In this document: positions 25,759-34,760 of the stretch, one piece after another
Numbering within the stretch: position 1 is the stretch's first letter
Layout: every line of letters begins with the position of its first letter
Virus record (IMG/VR): IMGVR_UViG_3300023174_005338
Coordinates: 273,120-337,119 of that record
DNA from: a virus
DNA length: 64,000 bases
Direction: 5' to 3' (one strand)
Position numbers and translations under genes: made by a program
Notes under the pieces: model-generated
Told to the model about the DNA's origin: nothing
What the model saw: only the letters and a program-made list of their open reading frames with translations
Databases searched by the model: none

Positions 25759-25766
25759 AATAAATA
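25759..25766 (+). promoter_or_regulatory. Late promoter before giant fibre gene
   Basis: AATAAATA at the start of a 250-base intergenic leader. A second, weaker TAAATA lies near 25873. The leader otherwise holds only short hairpins. Confidence 0.45.
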
Positions 25767-25917
25767 CAGTATCCTTCCAACAGACCACTGCTGTCTACCC
25801 AGCAACACCGTCTCTCCAGAGCGAATAGCTCCAAAAAATCGTGTTGCAATATCCAAAATATCCGGACTCTGGTAAATACATCATAGCCCGTGAATTTTCA
25901 CGAGCTTAAAATTTAAG

Positions 25918-25940
25918 GTTGATGACATTGAGTCATCAAC
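25918..25940 (+). promoter_or_regulatory. Perfect hairpin in giant-fibre leader
   Basis: GTTGATGAC/GTCATCAAC, nine perfect pairs around a five-base loop, 32 bases before the fibre ATG. No T run follows, so it is more likely an mRNA 5' structure than a terminator. Confidence 0.55.
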
Positions 25941-25972
25941 AGTGTTGTAAAAAGGCAATCGGAGATAAAAAA

Positions 25973-28900
25973 ATGCCAGTCACACGAATTAATAACAATC
26001 AAGTCACAGACGCTTCAGCAGGCAATACCATTGTTGGTATCAACGCAGGCACCAAACTGCAAAATTACTCGATCACTGCTACCAAGATCGCCAACAACTT
26101 GACCTATGGTTCGGATTTGACTATCACAGGTAATTTGACCGTCCAAGGCAATACCACAGCCATTGACACCACGACAACTACCATTGAAGATCCGTTGTTG
26201 TTGTTGGCCTCAACACAAACAGGAGCCCCATCAGTAGACATTGGTTATATTGGCGAGCGCGGCACCAGCGAAAATATTGCATTTGTATGGGACGAAAGTG
26301 CCAGCGAATTTGTTACGGCTTTTACCAGCACAACTGATTCCAACACAACCATAACTATCACCAGCTATGCCAATGCTCGCGTGGGCAACATGGTAGTAGG
26401 TGGCACTACCAGTTTATCTGGCAACGTGATTGGCACAGCAAACTTCACAGGCAACGTTAATGCAGGCAACGTGAGTGCAGTTGGCACTATGAGAGCTGCT
26501 TCAACTGTGGGCGGTGTGATAACCGGTTCGAGTGCAAGTGTCACAGGTGGAGTCACTGCCGCATCGGTTGCAGGTGGAGTCATTACAGGTACAAGTACAA
26601 GTGTCACTGGCACACAAACAGCTGCGAGTACAGTGGGTGGAGTCATAACTGGCACAAGCGCAAGTGTCACAGGTGGAGTCACTGCCGCATCAGTGGCAGG
26701 TGGCGTTATCACCGGAACTTCTACTTCAGTAACAGGAACACAAACCGCCGCCTCAACAGTGGGTGGCGTCATAACCGGTTCGAGTGCAAGTGTCACAGGT
26801 GGAGTCACTGCCGCATCGGTTGCAGGTGGCGTTATCACCGGAACTTCTACTTCTGTAACTGGCACACAAACTGCTGCTTCGACAGTGGGTGGTGTAATCA
26901 CCGGAACTTCTACTTCTGTAACTGGCACACAAACCGCCGCCTCAACAGTGGGTGGTGTTATTACTGGTTCCAATGTCAGTGTCTCTGGCAACGTTGTTGC
27001 TGCAGGGAACGTAAGTGCCGCTTGGTTGATTGGTAACATACAAGGTTCAGTGACATCACCTGGTGCCAACACACAGATCTTGTTCAACGACAGCGGAGTG
27101 GCCAATGCCACTGGCGGATTCACATTCAACAAAACATCAAACTTGGTCACTGTAGGTGGCAACGTCAACGCAACCAATTTCAATGGCAATGTGTTTGGCA
27201 CAAGTGTCAGTGCAAGTGGTACGGTAACAGCTGCCTCAACTGTGGGTGGAGTTATCACAGGTACATCAACTTCTGTAACTGGCACACAAACTGCTGCTAG
27301 TACAGTGGGCGGTGTGATTACAGGTTCAAGTTCAAGTGTCACAGGAACACAAACAGCTGCCTCAACAGTGGGTGGCGTAATCACCGGAAGTTCTACTTCC
27401 GTAACTGGTAGTCAAACAGCTGCCTCCACAGTGGGCGGCGTAATCACTGGATCAAGTGTCAGTGTCACAGGCACAGCCACTGCGGCCTCAACTGCGGGCG
27501 GTGTGATCACTGGATCAACCATCAGTACCACAGGCAACATCACAGGTCCCAATGTCAATGCAGCACAACTTTACAATGCCACTGCGGTCACGGTCAAAGC
27601 CGGCACAGGCAACATTAATCTTGATACCACTTCAGGCAACATCGTGGTCAACAATACCTACATCAACGGTGTACAATTAAACCCAGTACAGAACTCGGAC
27701 GTGGCATCTAAGTATTATGTTGACCTCCAGGCTTCAACAGCATTGACCTTCCACTCAGCAGTGCAAGCGGCCACCACAACGACCCTGGCCACAACCACGG
27801 GTGGTACTATAACCTACGCACAACCCAATGGTGTTGCCAATGGCGTTGGTGCTACGTTAACTACAACTGGCTCGTTCAACCTCATCGACACAGCCAACGT
27901 TCAAACCGTGGGCACAAGAATCTTGGTCAAGAACGAAGGCAATGGTGTATTCAACGGCGTTTACACCTGGAGCAATGCCACAGTGATCACACGTGCCACA
28001 GATGCTGACGTTTACGGACCCAACGATGCAGAAGAGCTCAGCCTCAACGACTATTTCTTTGTGGCTGGCGGCAACGTCAACGTGGGATCTGCCTGGGTGG
28101 TTGATGCTCCACAAGGAGTCATCACATTTGGCACTAGCAACATCCAATTTGCCCAGTTCAGCCAAGCCCAGATTTATTCAGCCAATACCTCAGCTGGTTT
28201 GAGCCTAATAGGCACAGTGTTCTCAGCCAAGGTCGACAACAATACCACGGCCTTTGACGGACAAGGCAATATTTCAGTCAAAGCTGGCGCAAACCTGACC
28301 ACACCCAACATTGGTGCTGCCACAGGTACAAGTTTAAGCGTCACTGGCACAGTCACAGCCGCATCAACCGTGGGTGGAGTCATAACTGGCACAAGCGCAA
28401 GTGTCACAGGTGGCGTCACAGCCGCATCGGTGGCAGGTGGTGTGATAACAGGTACAAGTACAAGTGTCACTGGCACACAAACAGCTGCGAGTACAGTGGG
28501 TGGAGTCATAACTGGCACAAGCGCAAGTGTCACAGGTGGAGTCACTGCCGCATCAGTGGCAGGTGGCGTTATAACAGGTACATCAACAAGTGTCACTGGC
28601 TCACAAACAGCAGCCTCAACAGTGGGTGGTGTGATTACGGGTACAAGCGTCAGCGTTTCTGGCAACGTAACAGCTGGCAACACCAACAGCAACTTGTATG
28701 GAACCACAGTCAGTGCCAGTGGCACTGTGACTGCTGCTAGTACTGTGGGTGGAGTAATCACAGGAACTTCTACGTCTGTAACCGGCACACAAACTGCCGC
28801 GAGTACAGTGGGTGGTGTAATTACTGGATCAAGTGTGTCAGTCACAGGTGGTGTAACAGCCGCTTCAGTGGCAGGTGGAGTGATCACTGGCACAAGTACC

Positions 28901-31276
28901 AGCGTAACTGGCACACAAACAGCGGCATCTACAGTGGGTGGTGTCATAACAGGAACATCTGCTTCATTGAGTGGTAACGTCACTGGTGGCAACATCCTAA
29001 CCAGCGGCAACGTAAGTGCCACAGGCAATGTCACAGGTGCTTGGTTGATTGGTAACATACAAGGATCGGTCACATCTCCTGGTGCCAATACCCAGATTTT
29101 GTTCAACGACAGCGGTGTAGCCAATGCCACAGCAGGATTCACGTTTAACAAGACCTCAAACTTGGTCACTGTGGGTGGCAATGTCAATGCCACCAATTTC
29201 AATGGCAATGTGTTTGGCACCTCAGTCAGTGCTAGTGGCACAGTTACAGCCGCGTCTACGGTGGGCGGAGTCATAACCGGATCAAGTGCTAGTGTAACAG
29301 GTACTGTGACTGCTGCATCAACAGTGGGTGGTGTGATTACCGGATCAACAGCCAGCCTTAGTGGCAATATAACTGGAGCCAATCTCATACTGTCATCGGG
29401 CTTTGTAGATGGTCCAGCCGCAGGCAGGATCACCATCAATGGAAGAGACTTTGATACAGACTTTGCTGTGGATGGCAATACTGCAGCCAACGTGTTCTAT
29501 GTGGATGCCGGCACAGGCACAGCCAGCTTTGGCAACAGCACACAGGTCACCAATGCATTGGTATCTTTCCAGAGCACAAACTCAATCCGGACGCCAGTAG
29601 GCAACACAGCACAGCGTCCAAGTGTGGGTGTCACAGGTATGTTGCGTTTCAATACCACTACCAACGCTGTGGAAGTCTATGACAACAGTCAATGGACCTC
29701 GGTGGGTGTTCCAGTGTTCACAGTGATAGCTGACCAACAGTTTGCGGGTGATGGCAGCACAGTAGCATTTACACTGGGCAGCACACAGACAACCAACAGT
29801 TGTATTGTTTCGATCAACGGTGTGGTACAGATTCCAACCCTGGCCTATGCAGTAGCAGGCACCAATCCAACCTGCGTGCTCACATTCACAGAAGCTCCGG
29901 CTGCTGGTGACGTGATTGATGTGCGCCAGATCACCACAACAACCACAGTTACTCAGATCAGCAATAGCAGCGGCAATGCTGCGGTCTCAACCAGTCCTAG
30001 CTCTGCACAGGTCAATGTCACTGGAGACCTCAGTGTCAGTGGAAGTATCTTGGGTGGTAATATCAACAGCACTGCTATCACCAATGGCACATCAAACATG
30101 TCAGTGGTCAGCAGTGGTGGCAACATACGTGGCAACGTGGGCGGCACCACAGTCATGACCATAAGCCCAGGTCTAGTAGACATTGTGGGCGACTTGACTG
30201 TGTCGGGCAATGCCACACTCAGCGGCAACATCCTGGGCGATCGTGTACAGAATGGTACAACCAGCATTGACATCCAAACACCCAATGGCAATGCCAACAT
30301 CAGTATTGCTGGCACAAGCAACGTGGCTGTGTTTACCACCACTGGTGTAAGTGTCGCTGGCAACGTTTCGGCTGGCAATGTTCTAATCAGTGGCAATATT
30401 GTTGACACAAATGCGTTAAGCATTATTACAGGTAGCAACGGTAACATTGCTTTGGCACCCAATGGCTCAGGCATAGTCACAGTGAGTTCTGCTTTGAGTG
30501 CCACCGGCAACATCACAGGTGGCAATCTTAGATTGGGATCGGGCAGCAATGCGGTATTGGATTTTGCCAGCGCCAATCTGCACATAACAAACAACAATGC
30601 CAGTGGCAATATCACTTTGTTTACCAATTTTGGTGGCAGTGGTGTTGTTGAGGTCTTCAAAGTACTTGGCACAGGCACACAGGGGGTGTTTACCAATGGA
30701 GATATTACACTCAGTGGCAACATCAGTGACACTGGTGCACTTAACATTAACACAGGCAGCAACGGTAACCTGACTCTTAATGCTGGCAGTGGTAGTATTA
30801 TAATCAACAGTGGCATCCTCAACGGTCAAGCCAATGCCACAGGCAATATTGGTAGCGCCACCAGTTATTTCAACACCATATTTGCCAAAGCCACTTCAGC
30901 ACAGTACGCTGACTTGGCCGAGAAATACACCGCAGACGCAGAATATGCACCGGGTACAGTGGTACAGTTTGGTGGCTCAGCTGAAGTTACCTTGTGTGTC
31001 GACGATGGCTGTGCAAGAGTGGCAGGTGTAGTTTCTACCAACCCCAGCTACAGAATGAACGATGGCTTGCAAAGTGCGCATACTGCCATGGTAGCACTCA
31101 CTGGTCGTGTGCCTACAAGCGTAACTGGCACAGTGCGCAAAGGTGACATGATGGTGTCAGCTGGCAACGGCACAGCAAGAGCTGAAGCCAATCCACAGGT
31201 AGGAACAGTGATTGGCAAAGCCCTGGCTGACAGCGAAGGCGATGCAGTTATAGAAGTAGTAGTCGGCCGCGTTTAA
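25973..31276 (+). CDS. Giant repetitive tail fibre / adhesin
   Basis: 1767 residues from ATG 25973 with GGAG upstream; the open frame extends 18 codons further but lacks a good ribosome site. Residues 1-180 are an attachment-like region. Two long blocks (about residues 165-520 and 780-1140) are built from near-identical 20-residue units of the type AASTVGGVITGTSTSVTGTQT, separated by a KYYVD-containing segment. After that come RPSVGVTGMLRFNT and EAPAAGDVIDVR modules and a C-terminal domain (QYADLAEKYTADAEYAPGT onward) shared with the fibre at 31355. The repeats predict an elongated beta-structured shaft. Nearly identical DNA repeats make the gene prone to recombination and assembly error. Confidence 0.85.
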   Translation: MPVTRINNNQVTDASAGNTIVGINAGTKLQNYSITATKIANNLTYGSDLTITGNLTVQGNTTAIDTTTTTIEDPLLLLASTQTGAPSVDIGYIGERGTSENIAFVWDESASEFVTAFTSTTDSNTTITITSYANARVGNMVVGGTTSLSGNVIGTANFTGNVNAGNVSAVGTMRAASTVGGVITGSSASVTGGVTAASVAGGVITGTSTSVTGTQTAASTVGGVITGTSASVTGGVTAASVAGGVITGTSTSVTGTQTAASTVGGVITGSSASVTGGVTAASVAGGVITGTSTSVTGTQTAASTVGGVITGTSTSVTGTQTAASTVGGVITGSNVSVSGNVVAAGNVSAAWLIGNIQGSVTSPGANTQILFNDSGVANATGGFTFNKTSNLVTVGGNVNATNFNGNVFGTSVSASGTVTAASTVGGVITGTSTSVTGTQTAASTVGGVITGSSSSVTGTQTAASTVGGVITGSSTSVTGSQTAASTVGGVITGSSVSVTGTATAASTAGGVITGSTISTTGNITGPNVNAAQLYNATAVTVKAGTGNINLDTTSGNIVVNNTYINGVQLNPVQNSDVASKYYVDLQASTALTFHSAVQAATTTTLATTTGGTITYAQPNGVANGVGATLTTTGSFNLIDTANVQTVGTRILVKNEGNGVFNGVYTWSNATVITRATDADVYGPNDAEELSLNDYFFVAGGNVNVGSAWVVDAPQGVITFGTSNIQFAQFSQAQIYSANTSAGLSLIGTVFSAKVDNNTTAFDGQGNISVKAGANLTTPNIGAATGTSLSVTGTVTAASTVGGVITGTSASVTGGVTAASVAGGVITGTSTSVTGTQTAASTVGGVITGTSASVTGGVTAASVAGGVITGTSTSVTGSQTAASTVGGVITGTSVSVSGNVTAGNTNSNLYGTTVSASGTVTAASTVGGVITGTSTSVTGTQTAASTVGGVITGSSVSVTGGVTAASVAGGVITGTSTSVTGTQTAASTVGGVITGTSASLSGNVTGGNILTSGNVSATGNVTGAWLIGNIQGSVTSPGANTQILFNDSGVANATAGFTFNKTSNLVTVGGNVNATNFNGNVFGTSVSASGTVTAASTVGGVITGSSASVTGTVTAASTVGGVITGSTASLSGNITGANLILSSGFVDGPAAGRITINGRDFDTDFAVDGNTAANVFYVDAGTGTASFGNSTQVTNALVSFQSTNSIRTPVGNTAQRPSVGVTGMLRFNTTTNAVEVYDNSQWTSVGVPVFTVIADQQFAGDGSTVAFTLGSTQTTNSCIVSINGVVQIPTLAYAVAGTNPTCVLTFTEAPAAGDVIDVRQITTTTTVTQISNSSGNAAVSTSPSSAQVNVTGDLSVSGSILGGNINSTAITNGTSNMSVVSSGGNIRGNVGGTTVMTISPGLVDIVGDLTVSGNATLSGNILGDRVQNGTTSIDIQTPNGNANISIAGTSNVAVFTTTGVSVAGNVSAGNVLISGNIVDTNALSIITGSNGNIALAPNGSGIVTVSSALSATGNITGGNLRLGSGSNAVLDFASANLHITNNNASGNITLFTNFGGSGVVEVFKVLGTGTQGVFTNGDITLSGNISDTGALNINTGSNGNLTLNAGSGSIIINSGILNGQANATGNIGSATSYFNTIFAKATSAQYADLAEKYTADAEYAPGTVVQFGGSAEVTLCVDDGCARVAGVVSTNPSYRMNDGLQSAHTAMVALTGRVPTSVTGTVRKGDMMVSAGNGTARAEANPQVGTVIGKALADSEGDAVIEVVVGRV
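26500..27500 (+). repeat. Fibre shaft repeat block 1
   Basis: Tandem ~60-base units encoding variants of STVGGVITGTSTSVTGTQTAA. Units differ mostly at third codon positions. A related block lies at 28320-29360. Confidence 0.85.
26585..26709 (+). repeat. 125-base exact direct repeat, copy 1
   Basis: By direct base comparison this segment is identical to 28448-28572, 1863 bases downstream in the same gene. Confidence 0.9.
28320..29360 (+). repeat. Fibre shaft repeat block 2
   Basis: Second block of the same ~60-base units, separated from block 1 by a non-repetitive segment of about 0.8 kb. Confidence 0.85.
28448..28572 (+). repeat. 125-base exact direct repeat, copy 2
   Basis: Identical to 26585-26709. 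Confidence 0.9.
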
Positions 31277-31292
31277 TAGCTTAAAGCTGTGA

Positions 31293-31324
31293 AAAATAGG
31301 ACTGGTCACAGTCCTATTTTTTTT
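31293..31324 (+). terminator. Terminator after giant fibre
   Basis: Perfect 12-bp stem AAAATAGGACTG/CAGTCCTATTTT with a four-base loop and eight Ts, followed two bases later by a late promoter. Confidence 0.92.
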
Positions 31325-31325
31325 G

Positions 31326-31333
31326 GCTAAATA
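31326..31333 (+). promoter_or_regulatory. Late promoter before second large fibre
   Basis: GCTAAATA directly after the terminator, 21 bases before ATG 31355. Confidence 0.5.
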
Positions 31334-31354
31334 TTAAACATTAATGGAACTACA

Positions 31355-33673
31355 ATGGGATTAACCAAACCGCGTGCCGCGCAGATATTTAATTTAGATT
31401 ACAAACAAAGTACGCGAGTCGTTACCGCCACCAACATCACCTTGAGTGGCGGTGCCCCTAACAGTGTAGATGGCATAAATCTCAGCTTGAATGACCGTGT
31501 GCTGGTAACAGGTCAAACAGCAGGCAGCCAAAACGGACTTTACCTGGTGACCACACTGGGTTCTGGTAGTAACGGAACCTGGGCTAGAACCAGCGACGGC
31601 AACGAAAACGGCGAAATTGAAGCTGGCATGATTGTCATGGTCACCGAAGGCATCATCTATGCCGACACACAGTGGAAACTGATCACCGACGATCCTATAG
31701 TGATTGGCACCACGGCCCTGACGTTTACGCAAAACTACATGGCCAACTCAATATCGAGCGGTACATCAAACGTGGTGGTTGGTAGTAATGCCAATGTGAC
31801 CATCAGTTCAGCAGGCACCGCCAATGTGTTGACTGTAAGTTCAACAGGTACAGTTACATCGGGCACAGGATCAGTTACCGGAAATATCACAGGTGGTAAT
31901 ATCCTAACTGGTGGCCAGGTAAGTGCCACAGGTAACATCACTGCCAACTACTTTTTGGGCAACGTGGCCTGTGCTTCGGGCATATTTTCATCCAGAATAT
32001 TCAACGGTACTAGTGAAGCCAACATTGGAGCATCGGGTGGCAATGCCAACATCAGCATAGGTGGCACATCAAACGTGGCAGTATTTGCCACCACAGGTCA
32101 ATTCGTAACTGGACTGATTAGTGCCACAGGCAACATTACAGGTGGTAACGTTTTGAGCGGAGCCAACATCAATGCTACTACTTACACAGGAACTACAGTT
32201 TCAGCCACAGCCAACATCACTGGCGGCAACGTATTAACCGGGGGGATCGCAAGTGCCACAGGCAACATCACAGGCGGCAATATTCGCACAGCCGGCACGG
32301 TTTCGGCCACAGGCTGTGTTTATGGTATTGAACTTTATTCAACTCAAAGCAGCGGAGATGAAGGTGGCCAGTTAAATCTAGCATTGGCCGCCACAAATAC
32401 AACGTTGTCAACTTCGGTGGCCATAGATATTTTTCAAAACCGAGTAAGGATTTTTGAAACTGGCGGAACCAACCGTGGTGGATATTTTGATCTGTCAACC
32501 TGTAATGCTGGTGTTGGCACTAACTTTGCAGCTGGTGGTGGCGGGGGCGGAACTCCTGGAGGAGCCAACACACAAGTTCAATATAATAATTTAGGGGCTT
32601 TTGGCGCCAGTGCAGCCTTTACCTTCAACAATGTATCTAATGCTGTGGTTGTTACTGGCAATATCACCGGCGGTAACTTATTGACTGCTGGTTTAATTAG
32701 TGCCACTGGCAATATCACCGGCGGCAACATCTTGGGCGGAGCCAATGTCAATGCAACCACGCATACAGGAACCAGTGTAAGTGTAAGTGGTGGTGTAACC
32801 GCTGCTAGTGTGGCTGGTGGTGTGATCACAGGAACATCAACATCGGTAAGTGGAGGAGTTACAGCCGCATCAGTAAGTGGTGGTGTGATCACAGGCTCAA
32901 GTGTCAGCGTGTCTGGAACTGTGACAGGTGCAAGTTTGGCTGGAACCATAACTACTGCCAGCCAAACAAATATCACCGCTGTTGGCACATTGGGCAGTTT
33001 GAGTGTGACAGCCAACACAACTGTTGGTAACTTATTGACCGGAGGTTTGATTTCGGCCACAGGCAACATCAGCGGGGGTAATTTTAATATTACAGGTAAC
33101 ATTGTTGACACAGGTGCATTGGCCATCATCACCAGCTCCAACGGTAACATTACCTTGTCACCCAATGGCACCGGCGTAATCGTAGTCAACACCGATATTA
33201 GAAATGGTCAAGCCAATGCCACAGGTAACATTGGTAGTGCTACAAACTACTTCAATACTGTGTTTGCCAAAGCCACTAGTGCTCAATATGCCGACTTGGC
33301 AGAAATGTATGCCAGTGACCAGCCGTATTCTCCTGGCACCGTAGTAGAATTTGGAGGATCTGCAGAAATCACACAATCTACCCAAAGTCATAACACACGT
33401 GTGACTGGTATAGTATCCACCAATCCTAGTTACTTGATGAATGCCACACTCACGGGCGATCATGTGTTGCCAGTGGCCTTGGTGGGACGAGTCCCTTGTC
33501 AGGTTGTTGGAACCATTGTCAAAGGCGATCGCCTGGTGGCCAGCGACAAGCCCGGTGTTGCCACAGCCCTGGATGGGGCCAAGTATCAGCCGGCTTGCAT
33601 TATTGGTAAGGCCTTGGAAAACTATGATTCTACAGAAGTTGGAACCATAGAAGTGGCCGTGGGCAGGACCTGA
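31355..33673 (+). CDS. Large repetitive tail fibre
   Basis: 772 residues. The N-terminal NLSLNDRVLVTGQTAGSQNG module (a 'supplied by another gene' version of RILVKNEGNGVFNG in the giant fibre) is followed by GNITGGN-type repeats, a glycine-rich hinge near residue 405, a few VTAASVAGGVITG units, and a C-terminal domain (QYADLAEMYASDQPYSPGT onward) that is a clear paralogue of the giant fibre's end. A shared C-terminal domain on two fibres suggests a common folding, cleavage or trimerisation function. Its stop overlaps the next start (TGATG). Confidence 0.85.
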   Translation: MGLTKPRAAQIFNLDYKQSTRVVTATNITLSGGAPNSVDGINLSLNDRVLVTGQTAGSQNGLYLVTTLGSGSNGTWARTSDGNENGEIEAGMIVMVTEGIIYADTQWKLITDDPIVIGTTALTFTQNYMANSISSGTSNVVVGSNANVTISSAGTANVLTVSSTGTVTSGTGSVTGNITGGNILTGGQVSATGNITANYFLGNVACASGIFSSRIFNGTSEANIGASGGNANISIGGTSNVAVFATTGQFVTGLISATGNITGGNVLSGANINATTYTGTTVSATANITGGNVLTGGIASATGNITGGNIRTAGTVSATGCVYGIELYSTQSSGDEGGQLNLALAATNTTLSTSVAIDIFQNRVRIFETGGTNRGGYFDLSTCNAGVGTNFAAGGGGGGTPGGANTQVQYNNLGAFGASAAFTFNNVSNAVVVTGNITGGNLLTAGLISATGNITGGNILGGANVNATTHTGTSVSVSGGVTAASVAGGVITGTSTSVSGGVTAASVSGGVITGSSVSVSGTVTGASLAGTITTASQTNITAVGTLGSLSVTANTTVGNLLTGGLISATGNISGGNFNITGNIVDTGALAIITSSNGNITLSPNGTGVIVVNTDIRNGQANATGNIGSATNYFNTVFAKATSAQYADLAEMYASDQPYSPGTVVEFGGSAEITQSTQSHNTRVTGIVSTNPSYLMNATLTGDHVLPVALVGRVPCQVVGTIVKGDRLVASDKPGVATALDGAKYQPACIIGKALENYDSTEVGTIEVAVGRT

Positions 33674-34335
33674 TGCAAGCCCGATATCGCACAGACTACG
33701 CTGGCGAATTTGTCATACTAGAAACACGCTGGACCGGTGGCCGTAAAACTGAAAACAGAGAGTGGATTGCTAATCCCATTGAAAATCATCATATCTCGGG
33801 CCGGGCTGCTTGTATTGGCAGCGATCTAGATATCTGGCAGTTTGATCATTGTCGACTGCAACGACATCGTGGTGGTTTGCTGGGTTCAAAAAAATTGCAG
33901 ACCTATGGCACCGGTGCTATAGCTCAACAGATGCGCTTGGATTTTACTGTGGCTACCAGTCAGTCTGATCTGGACCTGATCATGGCACAGCAATATCAAA
34001 CTCAAAATATCGTTTACACCAGCCCTCGTCATTGCATCCTAAATCCGGGCGAATTTTATTTAATTCCCTACAGGCCTAGGATTACCGACATGGCCACCAT
34101 CATATATCTGGCCGCATTCGATGGTCACAAAGAAATATTTTTATTGGGCTACAATGACGAACTGCCAGGCGGCCACAACGAATGGGTACAGCAGATCTCC
34201 AAGATATTTGAAGCCTACAGTGGTGTTAAATTTTATTTGATAGGTCAAAAAACACGCATGCCAGATGTCTGGTTGAATTGTGCCAATGTGCAAAACATGA
34301 CTTATCGCGACTTCATTGGCTACTGCGATTGTTGA
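33673..34335 (+). CDS. Unknown protein, possibly glycosyltransferase-related
   Basis: 220 residues starting one base before the end of the fibre stop. The sequence DGHKEIFLLGYNDELPGGHNEW resembles the 'FLLGYD' strand of DUF115/sialyltransferase-like folds, and a basic/aromatic N-terminal half precedes it. It may be functionally related to the gene at 22732, at the other side of the fibre module. Tight coupling to a fibre suggests fibre modification or assembly. It overlaps the convergent Nudix gene by 16 bases. Confidence 0.55.
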   Translation: MQARYRTDYAGEFVILETRWTGGRKTENREWIANPIENHHISGRAACIGSDLDIWQFDHCRLQRHRGGLLGSKKLQTYGTGAIAQQMRLDFTVATSQSDLDLIMAQQYQTQNIVYTSPRHCILNPGEFYLIPYRPRITDMATIIYLAAFDGHKEIFLLGYNDELPGGHNEWVQQISKIFEAYSGVKFYLIGQKTRMPDVWLNCANVQNMTYRDFIGYCDC

Positions 34336-34760
34336 ACCGTGGCCTCAATGGTCATTATTTTACTTTGCACTGCTTGAAAATTCACGGTTGACCAAAGTCC
34401 TGGGTGCATGGGTCTAGGCCAGGTTCCAGAATCAATCCAGGCATAACCCAGATGCTCGCTGTTGAGTGTAGGTTGGAATTCCTGATCGACCACACAGAAA
34501 AAAGTGTGATATTCAAATCCCGCATCGGCGGTGGTGAATTTTTCCAAAGGTATCAGTCTGAAATAGTCGGGCACAAAGCCCATTTCTTCACGGCATTCGC
34601 GATTCATAGCTGCCAAAAGAGTTTCTCCGTGTTCCACACGACCGCCAGGAAGACCCCAGCTGCCTGGATGCTTAGGATCACTGCGCATTAGATATAGATA
34701 GCGTTGAGTGTTTATGGCATAGAACCATACACCCACAGCAGTTACAGTACTAGACTCCAT
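34320..34760 (-). CDS. Nudix hydrolase
   Basis: 146 residues with a perfect Nudix box GX5EX7REUXEEXGU: GRVEHGE, seven residues, RECREEMGF (about residues 40-62). The preceding SWGLPGGRVEHGE supports the call. Such enzymes cleave nucleoside diphosphates linked to a second moiety (nucleotide sugars, ADP-ribose, dinucleotides, capped RNA). The substrate is unclear; proximity to possible glycosyltransferases makes nucleotide sugars plausible. It overlaps the end of the gp15-like gene by 19 bases, so the two are probably co-transcribed. Confidence 0.9.
   Translation of the reverse strand: MESSTVTAVGVWFYAINTQRYLYLMRSDPKHPGSWGLPGGRVEHGETLLAAMNRECREEMGFVPDYFRLIPLEKFTTADAGFEYHTFFCVVDQEFQPTLNSEHLGYAWIDSGTWPRPMHPGLWSTVNFQAVQSKIMTIEATVQQSQ

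Noticed and set aside
25741-25972. Extra gene in the giant-fibre leader
   Set aside because: Only very short frames are present; the open frame into the fibre from 25919 lacks a ribosome site, while 25973 has one.
26500-29360. CRISPR-like array
   Set aside because: The repeats are in frame, continuous and coding, with no unique spacers.
26365-29490. Two long proline/valine-rich frames antisense to the giant fibre
   Set aside because: They are shadows of the repeat codons and lack start signals or promoters.
29953-30822. 289-codon antisense frame in the giant fibre
   Set aside because: Low-complexity mirror of N/G/T-rich sense codons, with no ribosome site.
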